From Flavimaricola sp. (GTDB taxonomy: Bacteria > Pseudomonadota > Alphaproteobacteria > Rhodobacterales > Rhodobacteraceae), in NCBI GenBank assembly GCA_029255105.1, contig JAQWWH010000072.1, forward strand, positions 1-64,000: DNA of 64,000 nucleotides, given 5' to 3'. The notes beneath the pieces are model-generated. The model did not search any database. It saw only the letters and a program-made list of their open reading frames with translations, and was not told the origin of the DNA. This document shows, in pieces, positions 27,326 to 36,002 of the stretch (the stretch's first letter is position 1; each line of letters opens with the position of its first letter). The translations under genes were made by a program, and so were the position numbers.

Positions 27326-28851
27326 CCTTCCAAGACAAGTTCTTTGCAGCTTTCGCCGCCAGCGGTGTGTCGATTGCAGAGCTCAGCAAGCGGAGCGGCG
27401 TGAGCCGGTCAGTCATCGGCCGCATTCTGGACCGGGACATGTCCGCCCTGTCGCTGGAAAACGGTATGGCCCTGATGGACGCCCTGCGCGAGGCCGGGGC
27501 CAAGCTGCCGATCCAGAAGCAGTCCTGGCTCGACGAACATCCCGACGTGCGCAACATCCGCTGCGGGGCGGCCGATCTGAACGGCCAGGCGCGGGGCAAG
27601 CGGGTTCCGATCCGATTTGCCCGCAAGCTGGAAGAGGAAGGCACCCGCTTTCCGCTGTCGGTCCTCAACCTTGATATCTGGGGTGAGGATGTCGAGGACA
27701 GCCCACTTGTGTTTGAAACCGGCGACCCGGATGGTGTCCTGTTGCCGACCGAACGGGGCTATGTGCCAATGCCATGGCTGAAGACGCCAAGCGCGCTTTT
27801 GCCGCTGTGGATGCATTACGAGGACGGGCGGCCGTTTGAGGGCGATCCCCGCCACGCCCTGCGCGCGGTTCTGGACGGCTTTGCCGCAAGAGGGCTGACA
27901 CCGGTAGTGGCCACGGAAATGGAATTCTACCTTGTCGACGATTCCGGTGACGGCATTCGCCAGCCGAAATCCCCCCGCTCGGGCAAGCGCCGTCCGGGGG
28001 CGGAAATCCTGTCGCTCCGGGCGCTGGATGCCTTCGACAACTTCTTTACCGAGCTTTATGACGCCTGCGACCTGATGGACATCCCGGCCGAGGCCGCCAT
28101 CTCGGAAGTGGGAATGGGCCAGTTCGAGATCAACCTTGAACATGTCCCGGACGCCTTGAAAGCCGCCGACGACGCCTGGCTGTTCAAGATGCTGGTCCGA
28201 GGTCTGGCACGCAATCATGGGATGGCTGCAAGTTTCATGGCCAAGCCCTATGAGGAATATGCCGGCAACGGGCTGCACACCCATTTCAGCCTGATCGACA
28301 AGGACGGTAACAACGTGTTTGCCAATGGCAGCTTCGAAGGCACGCCCTTGCTGCACAATGCCATTGCAGGCTGCCTCAAGGCGATCCCGGACTGCGCCCT
28401 GATCTTTGCCCCCCATGGCAACAGCTATGACCGGCTGGTCCCGGAAAGCCACGCACCGACCGGGATCTGCTGGGCCTATGACAACCGAACCGCATCCGTC
28501 CGGGTGCCGGGGGGATCCCCGAACGCCCGCCGGATCGAGCATCGGGTCGCGGGCGGAGACGTGAACCCCTACCTGTTCCTTGCGGCCGTTCTGGGGGCTG
28601 CCCTGATCGGGATCGAGGACAACCTGACCCCGCCGCCACCCATATCGGGAAATGCCTACGATCAGGATCTGGCCCAGATTCCTGATACCTGGGAAGGCGC
28701 CATCGACCGGTTCGAGACCAGCCAGATCGCCCGCCGCATCTTTCCCGAGATCCTGGTCAAGAACCTTGTCATGACCAAGCGCCAGGAGCTGCACTACTTC
28801 AAGGAACTGTCCCTGGAGCAACAGCTGGAGCTGTACCTCGATACGGTTTGA
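27322..28851 (+). CDS. Glutamine-synthetase-like ligase with N-terminal helix-turn-helix
   Basis: The 509 residues combine two modules. Residues 1-60 look like an XRE-type helix-turn-helix (SIAELSKRSGVSRSVIGRIL, with a following helix). From about residue 75 a glutamine-synthetase fold follows: the beta-grasp part (CGAADLNGQARGKRVP), the metal-binding EMEFYLVDD, GMGQFEINLEH, HTHFSLIDKDGNN and NRTASVRVPGGSPNARRIEHR. It resembles PuuA-type gamma-glutamyl-amine ligases rather than nitrogen-assimilating GlnA. The HTH suggests a ligase that also binds DNA, or a regulatory oligomerisation module. The 4-nt overlap with the permease supports co-translation. Confidence 0.85.
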   Translation: MTFQDKFFAAFAASGVSIAELSKRSGVSRSVIGRILDRDMSALSLENGMALMDALREAGAKLPIQKQSWLDEHPDVRNIRCGAADLNGQARGKRVPIRFARKLEEEGTRFPLSVLNLDIWGEDVEDSPLVFETGDPDGVLLPTERGYVPMPWLKTPSALLPLWMHYEDGRPFEGDPRHALRAVLDGFAARGLTPVVATEMEFYLVDDSGDGIRQPKSPRSGKRRPGAEILSLRALDAFDNFFTELYDACDLMDIPAEAAISEVGMGQFEINLEHVPDALKAADDAWLFKMLVRGLARNHGMAASFMAKPYEEYAGNGLHTHFSLIDKDGNNVFANGSFEGTPLLHNAIAGCLKAIPDCALIFAPHGNSYDRLVPESHAPTGICWAYDNRTASVRVPGGSPNARRIEHRVAGGDVNPYLFLAAVLGAALIGIEDNLTPPPPISGNAYDQDLAQIPDTWEGAIDRFETSQIARRIFPEILVKNLVMTKRQELHYFKELSLEQQLELYLDTV

Positions 28852-28876
28852 TCCCTGCCGCAGGTCGTCCAAAGGA

Positions 28877-28970
28877 GCGCCTTCGGCGCGTTGCTGTTTG
28901 CTGGGAAGGGGGCTCTGCCCCCCGCGCCTGCGGCGCGTCCCCCGGGATATTTGTGGCGAGATGAGAAGGA
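28877..28970 (+). repeat. Rhodobacterales-type intergenic hairpin repeat
   Basis: The gap after the ligase gene holds three consecutive hairpins: GCGCC-TTC-GGCGC (28877-28889), GGGGGC-TCT-GCCCCC (28908-28922) and CGCGCC-TGC-GGCGCG (28923-28937). They are followed by TCCCCCGGGATATTTGTGGC and a purine-rich end. I recall this hairpins-plus-GGGATATTT arrangement from many intergenic spaces of Rhodobacterales genomes; a diverged partner lies at 32384. It probably stops or stabilises transcripts between two parts of the operon. Confidence 0.7.
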
Positions 28971-29034
28971 TTGCCCCCGCTTGCCCTGCCCATGGCGCCA
29001 AGATACTGTCGTGCCATCAAACCATCGGTGACTC

Positions 29035-29718
29035 ATGAAAATCGGCATTCTTCAAACCGGCACAACGCCAGAGGCGATGCGTGCGCACTTTGGCGAGTAT
29101 GGGGATCTGTTTGTAAACCTTCTGGCAGACCAGGGCCTGACCTTTCAGATCTGGGATGTGGAGCATATGGACTTTCCGTCAGGACCGCATGATGCGGATG
29201 GGTGGCTGATCACAGGCTCGCGCCATGGGTCCTATGAGGATCACCCTTTCATCCCCCCCCTCGAGGAGCTGATCCGGTCCATTTATGCCGAGGGCGTCCC
29301 TCTTGTCGGCATCTGCTTTGGCCACCAGATCATCGCACAGGCCCTTGGCGGCAAGGTCGAGAAGTTTGCTGGCGGCTGGTCCGTCGGCCCGACCGACTAC
29401 GATTTTTCCGGTGAGCCGATCCGCCTGAACGCCTGGCATCAGGATCAGGTGACAGTCCGGCCCGCAGAGGCCGAAGTTTGTGGCCGCTCTGAGCACTGCG
29501 AGAATGCGGCCCTTGTCTATGGCAAACGGGCCTATACCGTGCAGGCCCATCCCGAGCATTCGAGGGACTTCTTTGTGAACCTGGCGGAAAGCAGGGGCCG
29601 GGGCCTTGTTCCCGACCCGCTCCTGGAGGCCGCACTGGCCCGCAAGGACCTGAGCCTCGACAACCAGAAGCTGGCCCACCGTATCGCCGGCTTTTTTCGT
29701 GAAGGAGTGATCGCGTGA
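29035..29718 (+). CDS. Class I glutamine amidotransferase-like protein
   Basis: A 227-residue stand-alone GATase1 domain. The nucleophile cysteine is Cys94 in VGICFGHQII, and the His-Glu pair is His172/Glu174 in QAHPEHS; the oxyanion region is GSRHGSYED. Between two gamma-glutamyl ligase genes it most likely hydrolyses a gamma-glutamyl amide, the job PuuD does in putrescine breakdown, although PuuD belongs to a different amidotransferase subfamily. Its end overlaps the next ligase gene as GTGA. Confidence 0.9.
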   Translation: MKIGILQTGTTPEAMRAHFGEYGDLFVNLLADQGLTFQIWDVEHMDFPSGPHDADGWLITGSRHGSYEDHPFIPPLEELIRSIYAEGVPLVGICFGHQIIAQALGGKVEKFAGGWSVGPTDYDFSGEPIRLNAWHQDQVTVRPAEAEVCGRSEHCENAALVYGKRAYTVQAHPEHSRDFFVNLAESRGRGLVPDPLLEAALARKDLSLDNQKLAHRIAGFFREGVIA

Positions 29719-31067
29719 CCTGGACCGACAGTATTCCCGAGGCCGCCCGCGTTTACCTCGAAAACCACCGTCTGGACGAGGTGGAATGCGTGATCGCCGA
29801 CCTTCCGGGTATCGCTCGGGGCAAGGCCGTCCCTGCCGCCAAATGGGAAAAGCAGCAGCATTTTCACTTGCCCAATTCCATCTTCTTTCAGACCATCACG
29901 GGTGACTGGGGCGAGGCTGCCGGACCCGAAGGCTTTGTCGAGCCTGACATGATCCTGAAGCCTGACCTGTCCACCACCACCGCAGCCCCCTGGGCCTCGG
30001 ACGGGACGTTGCAGGTGATCCACGATGCCTATGACCAGAAGGGTCGGCCTGTTGGTGCCGCCCCGCGCAATGTCCTGCGTCGGGTGGTGGACCTTTACAA
30101 GGCCCGTGGCTGGACCCCGGTCGTGGCCCCGGAGATGGAGTTCTACCTGGTCGGCCGCAACATCGACCCGGCCAAGGCGATCGAGCCGATGATGGGCCGG
30201 ACCGGACGCCCTGCGGCTGGCCGCCAAGCCTATTCGATGACTGCGGTCGACGACTACGGCCCGGTGATCGACGACATCTATGAATACGCCGAGATCCAGG
30301 GGATCGAGATCGACGGGATCACCCAGGAGGGCGGCGCCGGCCAGCTTGAGATCAACCTGCGCCATGGTGATCCCATCAAGCTTGCCGATGAGGTGTTCTT
30401 TTTCAAGCGCCTGATCCGCGAGGCGGCGTTGAAGCACAACTGCTTTGCCACCTTCATGGCCAAGCCGATCGAGGGCGAGCCTGGCAGCGCCATGCATGTC
30501 CACCATTCGATCATCGATACCAAGGGCCGTAACCTGTTCGTCGGCCCGCAGGGTGGCGAGACGGATGATTTCTTTCACTTTATCGGCGGCCTGCAGGAAC
30601 ACCTGCCCTCTGTCATCGCCGTGGTCGCCCCCTATGTGAACAGCTACCGCCGCTATGTCCGGGATCACGCCGCCCCGATCAACCTGGAATGGGGCCGCGA
30701 CAACCGCACCACCGGCATCCGCATCCCCGTCAGCCCCCCCGAGGCCCGTCGGATCGAGAACCGTTTGGCCGGAATGGACTGCAACCCCTACCTTTGCATC
30801 GCCGCCTCTCTGGCCTGCGGCTACCTTGGCATGGTCAACGAGATCCGGCCCGACAAGCGGTTTCGGGGCGATGCCTATGAGGCCGAGAACGAGATCCCAC
30901 AGGGCCTTTATTCGGCCCTCGACCTGTTTGACGAGGCGAAAGAGATCCACGAGGTGCTAGGTCCCGAGTTTGCCCGGGTCTATTCGATCGTAAAACGCAC
31001 CGAGTATAACGAGTTCCTTCAGGTGATCAGCCCTTGGGAACGTGAGCATCTATTGTTGAACGTATGA
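29715..31067 (+). CDS. Glutamine-synthetase-like gamma-glutamyl ligase (PuuA type)
   Basis: A 450-residue ligase with the glutamine synthetase fold and no HTH. Motifs include CVIADLPGIARGKAVP, EMEFYLVG, GAGQLEINL, HVHHSIIDTKGRN and the NRTTGIRIPVSPPEARRIENR active-site loop. PuuA-type enzymes attach glutamate to an amine using ATP. The start is GTG, overlapping the amidotransferase stop. Together with the fused ligase at 27322 it gives two non-identical ligases, which may form a mixed oligomer or act on different amines. Confidence 0.9.
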   Translation: MTWTDSIPEAARVYLENHRLDEVECVIADLPGIARGKAVPAAKWEKQQHFHLPNSIFFQTITGDWGEAAGPEGFVEPDMILKPDLSTTTAAPWASDGTLQVIHDAYDQKGRPVGAAPRNVLRRVVDLYKARGWTPVVAPEMEFYLVGRNIDPAKAIEPMMGRTGRPAAGRQAYSMTAVDDYGPVIDDIYEYAEIQGIEIDGITQEGGAGQLEINLRHGDPIKLADEVFFFKRLIREAALKHNCFATFMAKPIEGEPGSAMHVHHSIIDTKGRNLFVGPQGGETDDFFHFIGGLQEHLPSVIAVVAPYVNSYRRYVRDHAAPINLEWGRDNRTTGIRIPVSPPEARRIENRLAGMDCNPYLCIAASLACGYLGMVNEIRPDKRFRGDAYEAENEIPQGLYSALDLFDEAKEIHEVLGPEFARVYSIVKRTEYNEFLQVISPWEREHLLLNV

Positions 31068-32371
31068 ACCCACTTTATCGCAACGACCCGCCGGGCCAAT
31101 ATCCCCCCTCCTGGTATGCCGAGACAGCAGTGCTTGATGCCGAAAGACCGGCCCTCACAGGGGCGGTCCGCGTGGACCTGGCCATCGTGGGTGCAGGCTT
31201 CACCGGGCTTTGGGCTGCGCTGACGGCAGCGCGGGCCGGGCTGTCGGTCGTGGTACTCGATGCCCATCGCGTTGGCTTTGGGGCATCAGGGCGCAATGGC
31301 GGCCAGGTCGGCACGGGCCTGCGGATGGATCAGGGCTGGCTTGAAGGCCAGATCGGCAAGGGCCCAGCCCGGGCGGTCTGGGATGTGTCCGAAGCGGGCA
31401 AAGAACAGCTGCGCGATTTCTGCGCCAGCCATGCGCCCGAGGCTGCCTACACCCCCGGAGTGGCCAGTGGCCACTATAGCGCCGGCGAAGCCCGGCATTA
31501 CGCGGAAGAGACAGAGCGGCTTGCCACCAACTACGGCTACACGGATATCGAAATCCTGGATGCCGCCGCGATGCAGGCGCTGGTCAAGACGACATCCTAC
31601 ACCGGCGGCATCCTCGACATGGGCGCCGGTCACATCCACCCCCTGCGCTATGCCCTCGCCCTTGGGCGCGCGGCCGAGGCGGCCGGGGCGGTGATCCACG
31701 AACGCTCCGAAGTGACGCACATAACACCGGGCGAAAAAGTCACTCTGCACACGCCGAGCGGACAGGTCACCGCAGACCATGTGATCATTGGTGCGAATGG
31801 CTACCTGCCGCCGGGGATCTGTCCGCAGGTCGACGCACGGGTCATGCCGATCAACAGCTTTATCGCCGCGACCGAACCCCTGCCCGACCGGTGGCAAGAG
31901 GTGCTGGCCCGCGATATCGCCGTGGCGGACGACAAGTTCGTGGTGAACTACTACCGCTTTTCCGAGGACCGCCGCTTTCTCTTTGGCGGGCGGGAAAGCT
32001 ATTCGATCGGCTTCCCGACCGAGATGAAGGGGGCCTTGGCCCAACGCATGACGACGCTCTTTCCGCAACTCAAAGGCGTGCGGATCGACTACGCTTGGGG
32101 CGGGACCTTGGGCATCACCATGAACCGGCTGCCCTCGGTCCAGCGGATCGGGCCCAATATCCTGTCAGGTGCGGGCTTTTCCGGGCATGGGGTCGCCCTG
32201 TCCGGCATCACCGGGCGGATCATGGCAGAGGCGGTGATCGGACAGGCCGGGCGGTTCGACGTGATGGCCGACCTGCCGTTCCAGCGTTTCCCTGGCGGGT
32301 CCGCCCTCCGTGGCCCGCTCAACACACTCGCCATGACCTGGTACGCCCTGCGTGACCGGCTGGGTGTCTGA
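31064..32371 (+). CDS. FAD-dependent oxidoreductase (PuuB-like)
   Basis: A 435-residue DAO-family flavoprotein. The FAD-binding motif is DLAIVGAGFTGLWAAL, followed by GFGASGRNGGQV, typical of gamma-glutamylputrescine oxidase and related amine oxidases, and the C-terminal GAGFSGHGVALSG. It should oxidise the gamma-glutamylated amine to an aldehyde. It overlaps the ligase by 4 nt (ATGA). The aldehyde dehydrogenase expected next in such a pathway is not in this window. Confidence 0.9.
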   Translation: MNPLYRNDPPGQYPPSWYAETAVLDAERPALTGAVRVDLAIVGAGFTGLWAALTAARAGLSVVVLDAHRVGFGASGRNGGQVGTGLRMDQGWLEGQIGKGPARAVWDVSEAGKEQLRDFCASHAPEAAYTPGVASGHYSAGEARHYAEETERLATNYGYTDIEILDAAAMQALVKTTSYTGGILDMGAGHIHPLRYALALGRAAEAAGAVIHERSEVTHITPGEKVTLHTPSGQVTADHVIIGANGYLPPGICPQVDARVMPINSFIAATEPLPDRWQEVLARDIAVADDKFVVNYYRFSEDRRFLFGGRESYSIGFPTEMKGALAQRMTTLFPQLKGVRIDYAWGGTLGITMNRLPSVQRIGPNILSGAGFSGHGVALSGITGRIMAEAVIGQAGRFDVMADLPFQRFPGGSALRGPLNTLAMTWYALRDRLGV

Positions 32372-32383
32372 CAACCCTTCCGC

Positions 32384-32430
32384 TTTTTCTTGCCAGAAAT
32401 ATTCCCGCCGGAGGCTCCGACAGCGCCGCC
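32384..32430 (-). repeat. Diverged copy of the GGGATATTT intergenic repeat
   Basis: Read on the minus strand this contains a CTCCGGCGGGAATATTTCTGG core and AGAAAAAGCGGAAGG, resembling the end of the repeat at 28923-28970 (CCCCGGGATATTTGTGG, AGATGAGAAGG). It lies in the 134-bp gap between the oxidoreductase and the DegT-type gene, in the opposite orientation. Confidence 0.55.
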
Positions 32431-32505
32431 GGGCACTTCGTCATGGATTTGTCACAAGCCGCATGTTAAGTTTAACCGAAAGCTATATTCGGGAAATCGG
32501 AAAAC

Positions 32506-33690
32506 ATGAGCCTCGACACCCTCCCTGCGCCAAACGCCTATGACGCCGAACCCATCCCCGCTGCCGCGCTGGCCGAGGTTGAGCGTATCCTGTCGACCGG
32601 CGATCTGTTCCGCTACACCTCTGACAAGTCTCCGGTCACCCTGCTCGAGGATGAATTCGCGGCAATGATCGGCAGCAAATACGCGTTGGCGGTTTCGTCC
32701 TGCTCGGCCGCGCTTTTCCTGTCGCTCAAGGCGCTGGACCTGCCCCGTGACGCCCGCGTCATGATCCCGGGCTTTACCTTCGCCGCTGTCCCCTCCTCTA
32801 TCGTCCATGCCGATTGCGTTCCGGTTCTGTGCGAATGTGGCGACAACTACCGCATCGACCTTGACGATTTCGCGGCCAAGCTGCCCAAGGTTCAGGCCGT
32901 CATCATCAGCCATATGCGCGGACATACCTCGGATATGGATGCCATCATGGCGCTCTGCGATGCCGCAGGCGTGCCGGTGATCGAAGATGCCGCACATTCC
33001 CTCGGGACGACCTGGAGCGGGCGCAATATCGGCACCATCGGGCGGATCGGCTGCTTCAGCTTTCAGTCGTACAAGCTGCTGAATGCGGGTGAAGGCGGCA
33101 TCATGATCACCGATGACCCCGATCTGATCGCGCGCGCTGTCATCATGTCAGGTGCCTATGAGCATAACTGGAAAAAGCACACTGTCCTGCACGAGGCGCT
33201 TGCCCGGTGGCAGAACAAGCTGCCGCTTTACAATCTGCGCCTCAACACCCTTTCGGCGGCCATCATCCGACCACAACTGGACGAGCTGCCCCGGCGGGTG
33301 CGCGACGGTCGCCGCAACCACGACCATGTGGCGGCCCTTCTGAACGCCTCGCCCTGGATCACGGTGCCGGAAAAGCTTGGGCCAGAGGTGCGTGCCCCGG
33401 ATTCCATCCAGTTCAACCTTGATGACCTGACCGAAGCCGAGACCGAGACCTTCGTGGCAGGGGCTGCCGCATCGGGGGTCAAGGTTCAGGTGTTTGGCCA
33501 GTCAGCAGACAATGCCCGCGCGTTCTGGAACTGGCAGTTCCTTGGCGACACGCCCGAGCTTCCACAGACCCGCGCGATGCTGATGCGCGCCTGTGACGTC
33601 CGCTTGCCTGCCCGGCTGACGCTTACGGAATGCGAGCTGATTGCTCAAGTTCTGACCGATGCTGCGCAAAGCGCAACTGCAGACCGGTAG
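32506..33690 (+). CDS. DegT/DnrJ/EryC1 family PLP-dependent aminotransferase
   Basis: A 394-residue fold-type I PLP enzyme. The PLP lysine is Lys190 in FSFQSYKLLNAGEGG; other family marks are SCSAALFLSLKALD, PGFTFAAVPSSIVHADC and IEDAAHSLGTTW. Most relatives transaminate keto sugars, but there are no sugar-nucleotide genes nearby. In this position it may act on a product of the amine pathway or be an independent gene. It is separated from the operon by 134 bp containing a repeat, so co-transcription is uncertain. Confidence 0.85.
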   Translation: MSLDTLPAPNAYDAEPIPAAALAEVERILSTGDLFRYTSDKSPVTLLEDEFAAMIGSKYALAVSSCSAALFLSLKALDLPRDARVMIPGFTFAAVPSSIVHADCVPVLCECGDNYRIDLDDFAAKLPKVQAVIISHMRGHTSDMDAIMALCDAAGVPVIEDAAHSLGTTWSGRNIGTIGRIGCFSFQSYKLLNAGEGGIMITDDPDLIARAVIMSGAYEHNWKKHTVLHEALARWQNKLPLYNLRLNTLSAAIIRPQLDELPRRVRDGRRNHDHVAALLNASPWITVPEKLGPEVRAPDSIQFNLDDLTEAETETFVAGAAASGVKVQVFGQSADNARAFWNWQFLGDTPELPQTRAMLMRACDVRLPARLTLTECELIAQVLTDAAQSATADR

Positions 33691-33706
33691 AGCACCGATG
33701 ATCGGA

Positions 33707-34666
33707 TCAGGCCAGCCGAAGCTGGCCTTCCAGCCAGGGATGTTCCGCCACAGCAGGCGCCACGATCATGTCCGACAGAAGGATCCGCAGCCGGGCGGCG
33801 ATGTCGGCCGGCAGCTCGTCCAGCACGCCCCGCCGGGCAGTCAGCGAAATGGTGCGCGACAAGGGCGGGACCGGCAAGGGCAGGATGTCCACCCGGTCCC
33901 GGAAACGCTGCGCCCGCAACCAGCCAAGCGGCGTCAGGATGGTCCAGCCGGTCCCTTCGGCAACCATCGCCATGATGGCGTGATAGCTATCCATCTCAAA
34001 CCGATGGGTCAGTATCATGTTGTGGCGTGACAGATGGGCGGCAATGACCCGGCCCATATGATGGCGGGTTGTGTATTGGATCAGGGGCAGGCGCCGCAAC
34101 TGGCGTAGGCTGTCTTCTGTCACCAGCCCCCTCGGGGCGGCCACGACAAAGGGTTCTTCAAGGATCGGATGTATCTCCATCCCCTCAAGGGCCACGCCCA
34201 TGTCCGCCGCCACGATCACGTCCAGCGCGCGCGAGTCGAGCAGGTCATAGAGCCGGTGACTGGCCCCAGTTTCCAACAGGAACTGACAGTTCTTCAATGT
34301 CTCACCCATGCCGGATAGCAGTCGTGGTGTCACGTCTGCATCGAAATCCTCGATCATGCCCAGCCGGAAACGGGTCAGTCGGGACAGGTCACGCATGGCG
34401 AGTTCGGCCCGCGCCTGATCGGCCTCGTTCAGGATGGTGTTTGCACGCCGCAAGAACATTTCGCCCGCAGGGGTCAGGCTTACCGGTCGCTCGCCCCGGT
34501 TCAGAAGCGAGGTCCCGATGGCCCCTTCAAGGTTGGTCAATTGCTGACTTACGGTCGCCGCGGACGCGCCAAGCCTGCGGGCCGCCGCCGATATCGACGC
34601 CTCTTCAGCGGTAGCGACAAAGACCTCAACCCCCCACAGAGTGATCCGACCCGATGACGCGGTCAT
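33707..34666 (-). CDS. LysR family transcriptional regulator
   Basis: A 319-residue regulator. The N-terminal winged helix-turn-helix (FVATAEEASISAAARRLGAS, then TVSQQLTNLEGAIGTSLLNR) is followed by a periplasmic-binding-protein-like effector domain. It converges on the DegT-type gene and follows phaR on the same strand with a 37-bp gap, so it is not in the usual divergent position to a target. It could govern the amine operon in trans, but the sequence does not show this. Confidence 0.9.
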   Translation of the reverse strand: MTASSGRITLWGVEVFVATAEEASISAAARRLGASAATVSQQLTNLEGAIGTSLLNRGERPVSLTPAGEMFLRRANTILNEADQARAELAMRDLSRLTRFRLGMIEDFDADVTPRLLSGMGETLKNCQFLLETGASHRLYDLLDSRALDVIVAADMGVALEGMEIHPILEEPFVVAAPRGLVTEDSLRQLRRLPLIQYTTRHHMGRVIAAHLSRHNMILTHRFEMDSYHAIMAMVAEGTGWTILTPLGWLRAQRFRDRVDILPLPVPPLSRTISLTARRGVLDELPADIAARLRILLSDMIVAPAVAEHPWLEGQLRLA

Positions 34667-34703
34667 CCCAACCTCCAGTTTCGCGCCCTTGATCGCGCCC
34701 GCG

Positions 34704-35249
34704 CTACTTGCCCATCTTGTTCAGTTTGGCCTGAAGCTCAGCCAGCTGCTGCTTAATCGTTTCAAGGTTGTCGTCGGGCGAAGAAGGCTTTGCCGCGCCG
34801 CCCAATGTATTGGTAAGCCCGCCGGTCATGGCTTTGAAGAAGGCTTCTTGCTGGACGCGCATGGCATCAAAACCTGGCATGGCGGCCATCGGGTTGGCTT
34901 TGCCCATCGACTCCAGAGCCTTGGACTGGCCTTCGCGCAGCATCTCAAAAGACGCGGCCAGGAATTCGGGTACCACGCTTGCGGCCTGACTGGTGTAGCT
35001 GCGGACCAGATCAGTCAGCACGTCGACCGGAAGCACGCTTTCCCCACGGCTTTCGTGTTCTGCAATGATTTGCAGAAGATATTGCCGTGTCAGATCATCG
35101 CCTGATTTGAGGTCGACGATCTGAACCTCGCGCCCTTCGCGAATAAAGGAGGCGATATCTTCCAGCGTCACGTAATCACTGGTCTCGGTGTTGTAGAGGC
35201 GGCGGCTGGCGTAGCGCTTGATCAGGAGCGGCTTGGCTGTGTCGGCCAT
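34704..35249 (-). CDS. phaR: Polyhydroxyalkanoate synthesis repressor PhaR
   Basis: A 181-residue repressor that senses polyhydroxybutyrate granules and controls phasin genes. The N-terminal PHB/PHA accumulation regulator domain is clear (LLIKRYASRRLYNTETSDYV, TLEDIASFIREGREVQIVD), followed by a helical C-terminal part. I chose MADTAKP; the 30-codon upstream extension has no ribosome binding site. A CTGCAATGCAA element lies 22 bp upstream, suggesting autoregulation. Confidence 0.93.
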   Translation of the reverse strand: MADTAKPLLIKRYASRRLYNTETSDYVTLEDIASFIREGREVQIVDLKSGDDLTRQYLLQIIAEHESRGESVLPVDVLTDLVRSYTSQAASVVPEFLAASFEMLREGQSKALESMGKANPMAAMPGFDAMRVQQEAFFKAMTGGLTNTLGGAAKPSSPDDNLETIKQQLAELQAKLNKMGK

Positions 35250-35270
35250 GATCGGCTCTCCCTTGCGATG

Positions 35271-35281
35271 TTGCATTGCAG
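35271..35281 (-). promoter_or_regulatory. Likely PhaR operator upstream of phaR
   Basis: CTGC-AAT-GCAA on the minus strand matches the CTGCN3GCAG PhaR site described in Rhodobacter except for the last base. It lies just ahead of the phaR start codon. Confidence 0.55.
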
Positions 35282-35321
35282 AAAGCCTATGCCGCCCTTG
35301 CAGAAAAAGAAAGCGCCACAT

Positions 35322-35355
35322 GAAAAAGCCGGGCCGCACTGTGTGCGACCCGGCT
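35322..35355 (-). terminator. Intrinsic terminator of phaP
   Basis: Read on the minus strand, arms AGCCGGGTCGCAC and GTGCGGCCCGGCT form a long stem (with one mismatch) followed directly by TTTTTC. It lies 51 bp past the phasin stop and separates phaP from phaR. Confidence 0.9.
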
Positions 35356-35406
35356 CGTTCAGTCAGTCATTGTCCGGGAAGGGAGGAACCCGGGAGACCG
35401 ACTTGA

Positions 35407-35850
35407 TTACTTCGCAGCGGCTTTCTTGGCAGCAGCGGTGACTTCGGCAGTTGCCTTCTTGGCGGCTGCAGTCATGTCCTCGGACACGTCCTTGCCAGCG
35501 GCCAGCATCAGCTCGAGGGTCTCGGTCTGAACTTTCTTCGCGATTTCGGCAAAGGCGGCCATGTGCTCGGCGGCGGATTCGGCGGTCGTCGACATGAAGT
35601 CGGTCATGGTCTTGGCGTAGTCAGCAGGCTCTGCCTTGGTGGAGGCCATAGCGGACAGCTTGGTCAGCGTGTCCTGGGCCCACTTGGCGGACAAGTCGGT
35701 CGACTTCTGAGCGGCGTCGATAGCGACGGCCGACATCTTTTCGGTCATGGCCGACTGGCTCTTGAACATGTCTTCCATGCTTTTGGTGTCGACGGGGAAA
35801 GAGCCCATCATGTCTTTGAAGATCGCGGTGTAGTCTTGGGTCTTAGCCAT
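35407..35850 (-). CDS. phaP: Phasin (polyhydroxyalkanoate granule protein)
   Basis: A 147-residue amphipathic helical protein that coats storage granules. It starts MAKTQDYTAIFKDMMGSFP, has heptad-like Ala/Met-rich helices, and ends in an Ala/Lys-rich tail (TAAAKKATAEVTAAAKKAAA). The upstream 25 codons in frame are leader. Two CTGCACCGCAG operators lie 70-107 bp upstream, and a strong terminator follows, so it is a monocistronic, highly regulated gene. Confidence 0.92.
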   Translation of the reverse strand: MAKTQDYTAIFKDMMGSFPVDTKSMEDMFKSQSAMTEKMSAVAIDAAQKSTDLSAKWAQDTLTKLSAMASTKAEPADYAKTMTDFMSTTAESAAEHMAAFAEIAKKVQTETLELMLAAGKDVSEDMTAAAKKATAEVTAAAKKAAAK

Positions 35851-35916
35851 TTTCTCTAACCTTTTAAAAGGAAGGGCGGGATAGACCCGCGGTGTGTTTC
35901 GATGACCAGTACATAC

Positions 35917-35957
35917 ATGCTGCACCGCAGCATTTCAAGTATCTTTCTGCACCGCAG
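35917..35957. promoter_or_regulatory. Two PhaR operators upstream of phaP
   Basis: Identical 11-bp inverted repeats CTGCACCGCAG occur at 35920-35930 and 35947-35957, 27 bp centre to centre. The first extends to ATGCTGCACCGCAGCAT. They match the published PhaR consensus CTGCN3GCAG and sit in the phaP-phaC gap, where repression of phaP is expected. Confidence 0.85.
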
Positions 35958-36002
35958 CATAAAAAATCAGCACCAACTGAAAATGCGCGAGTTTACTGGA
36001 AG

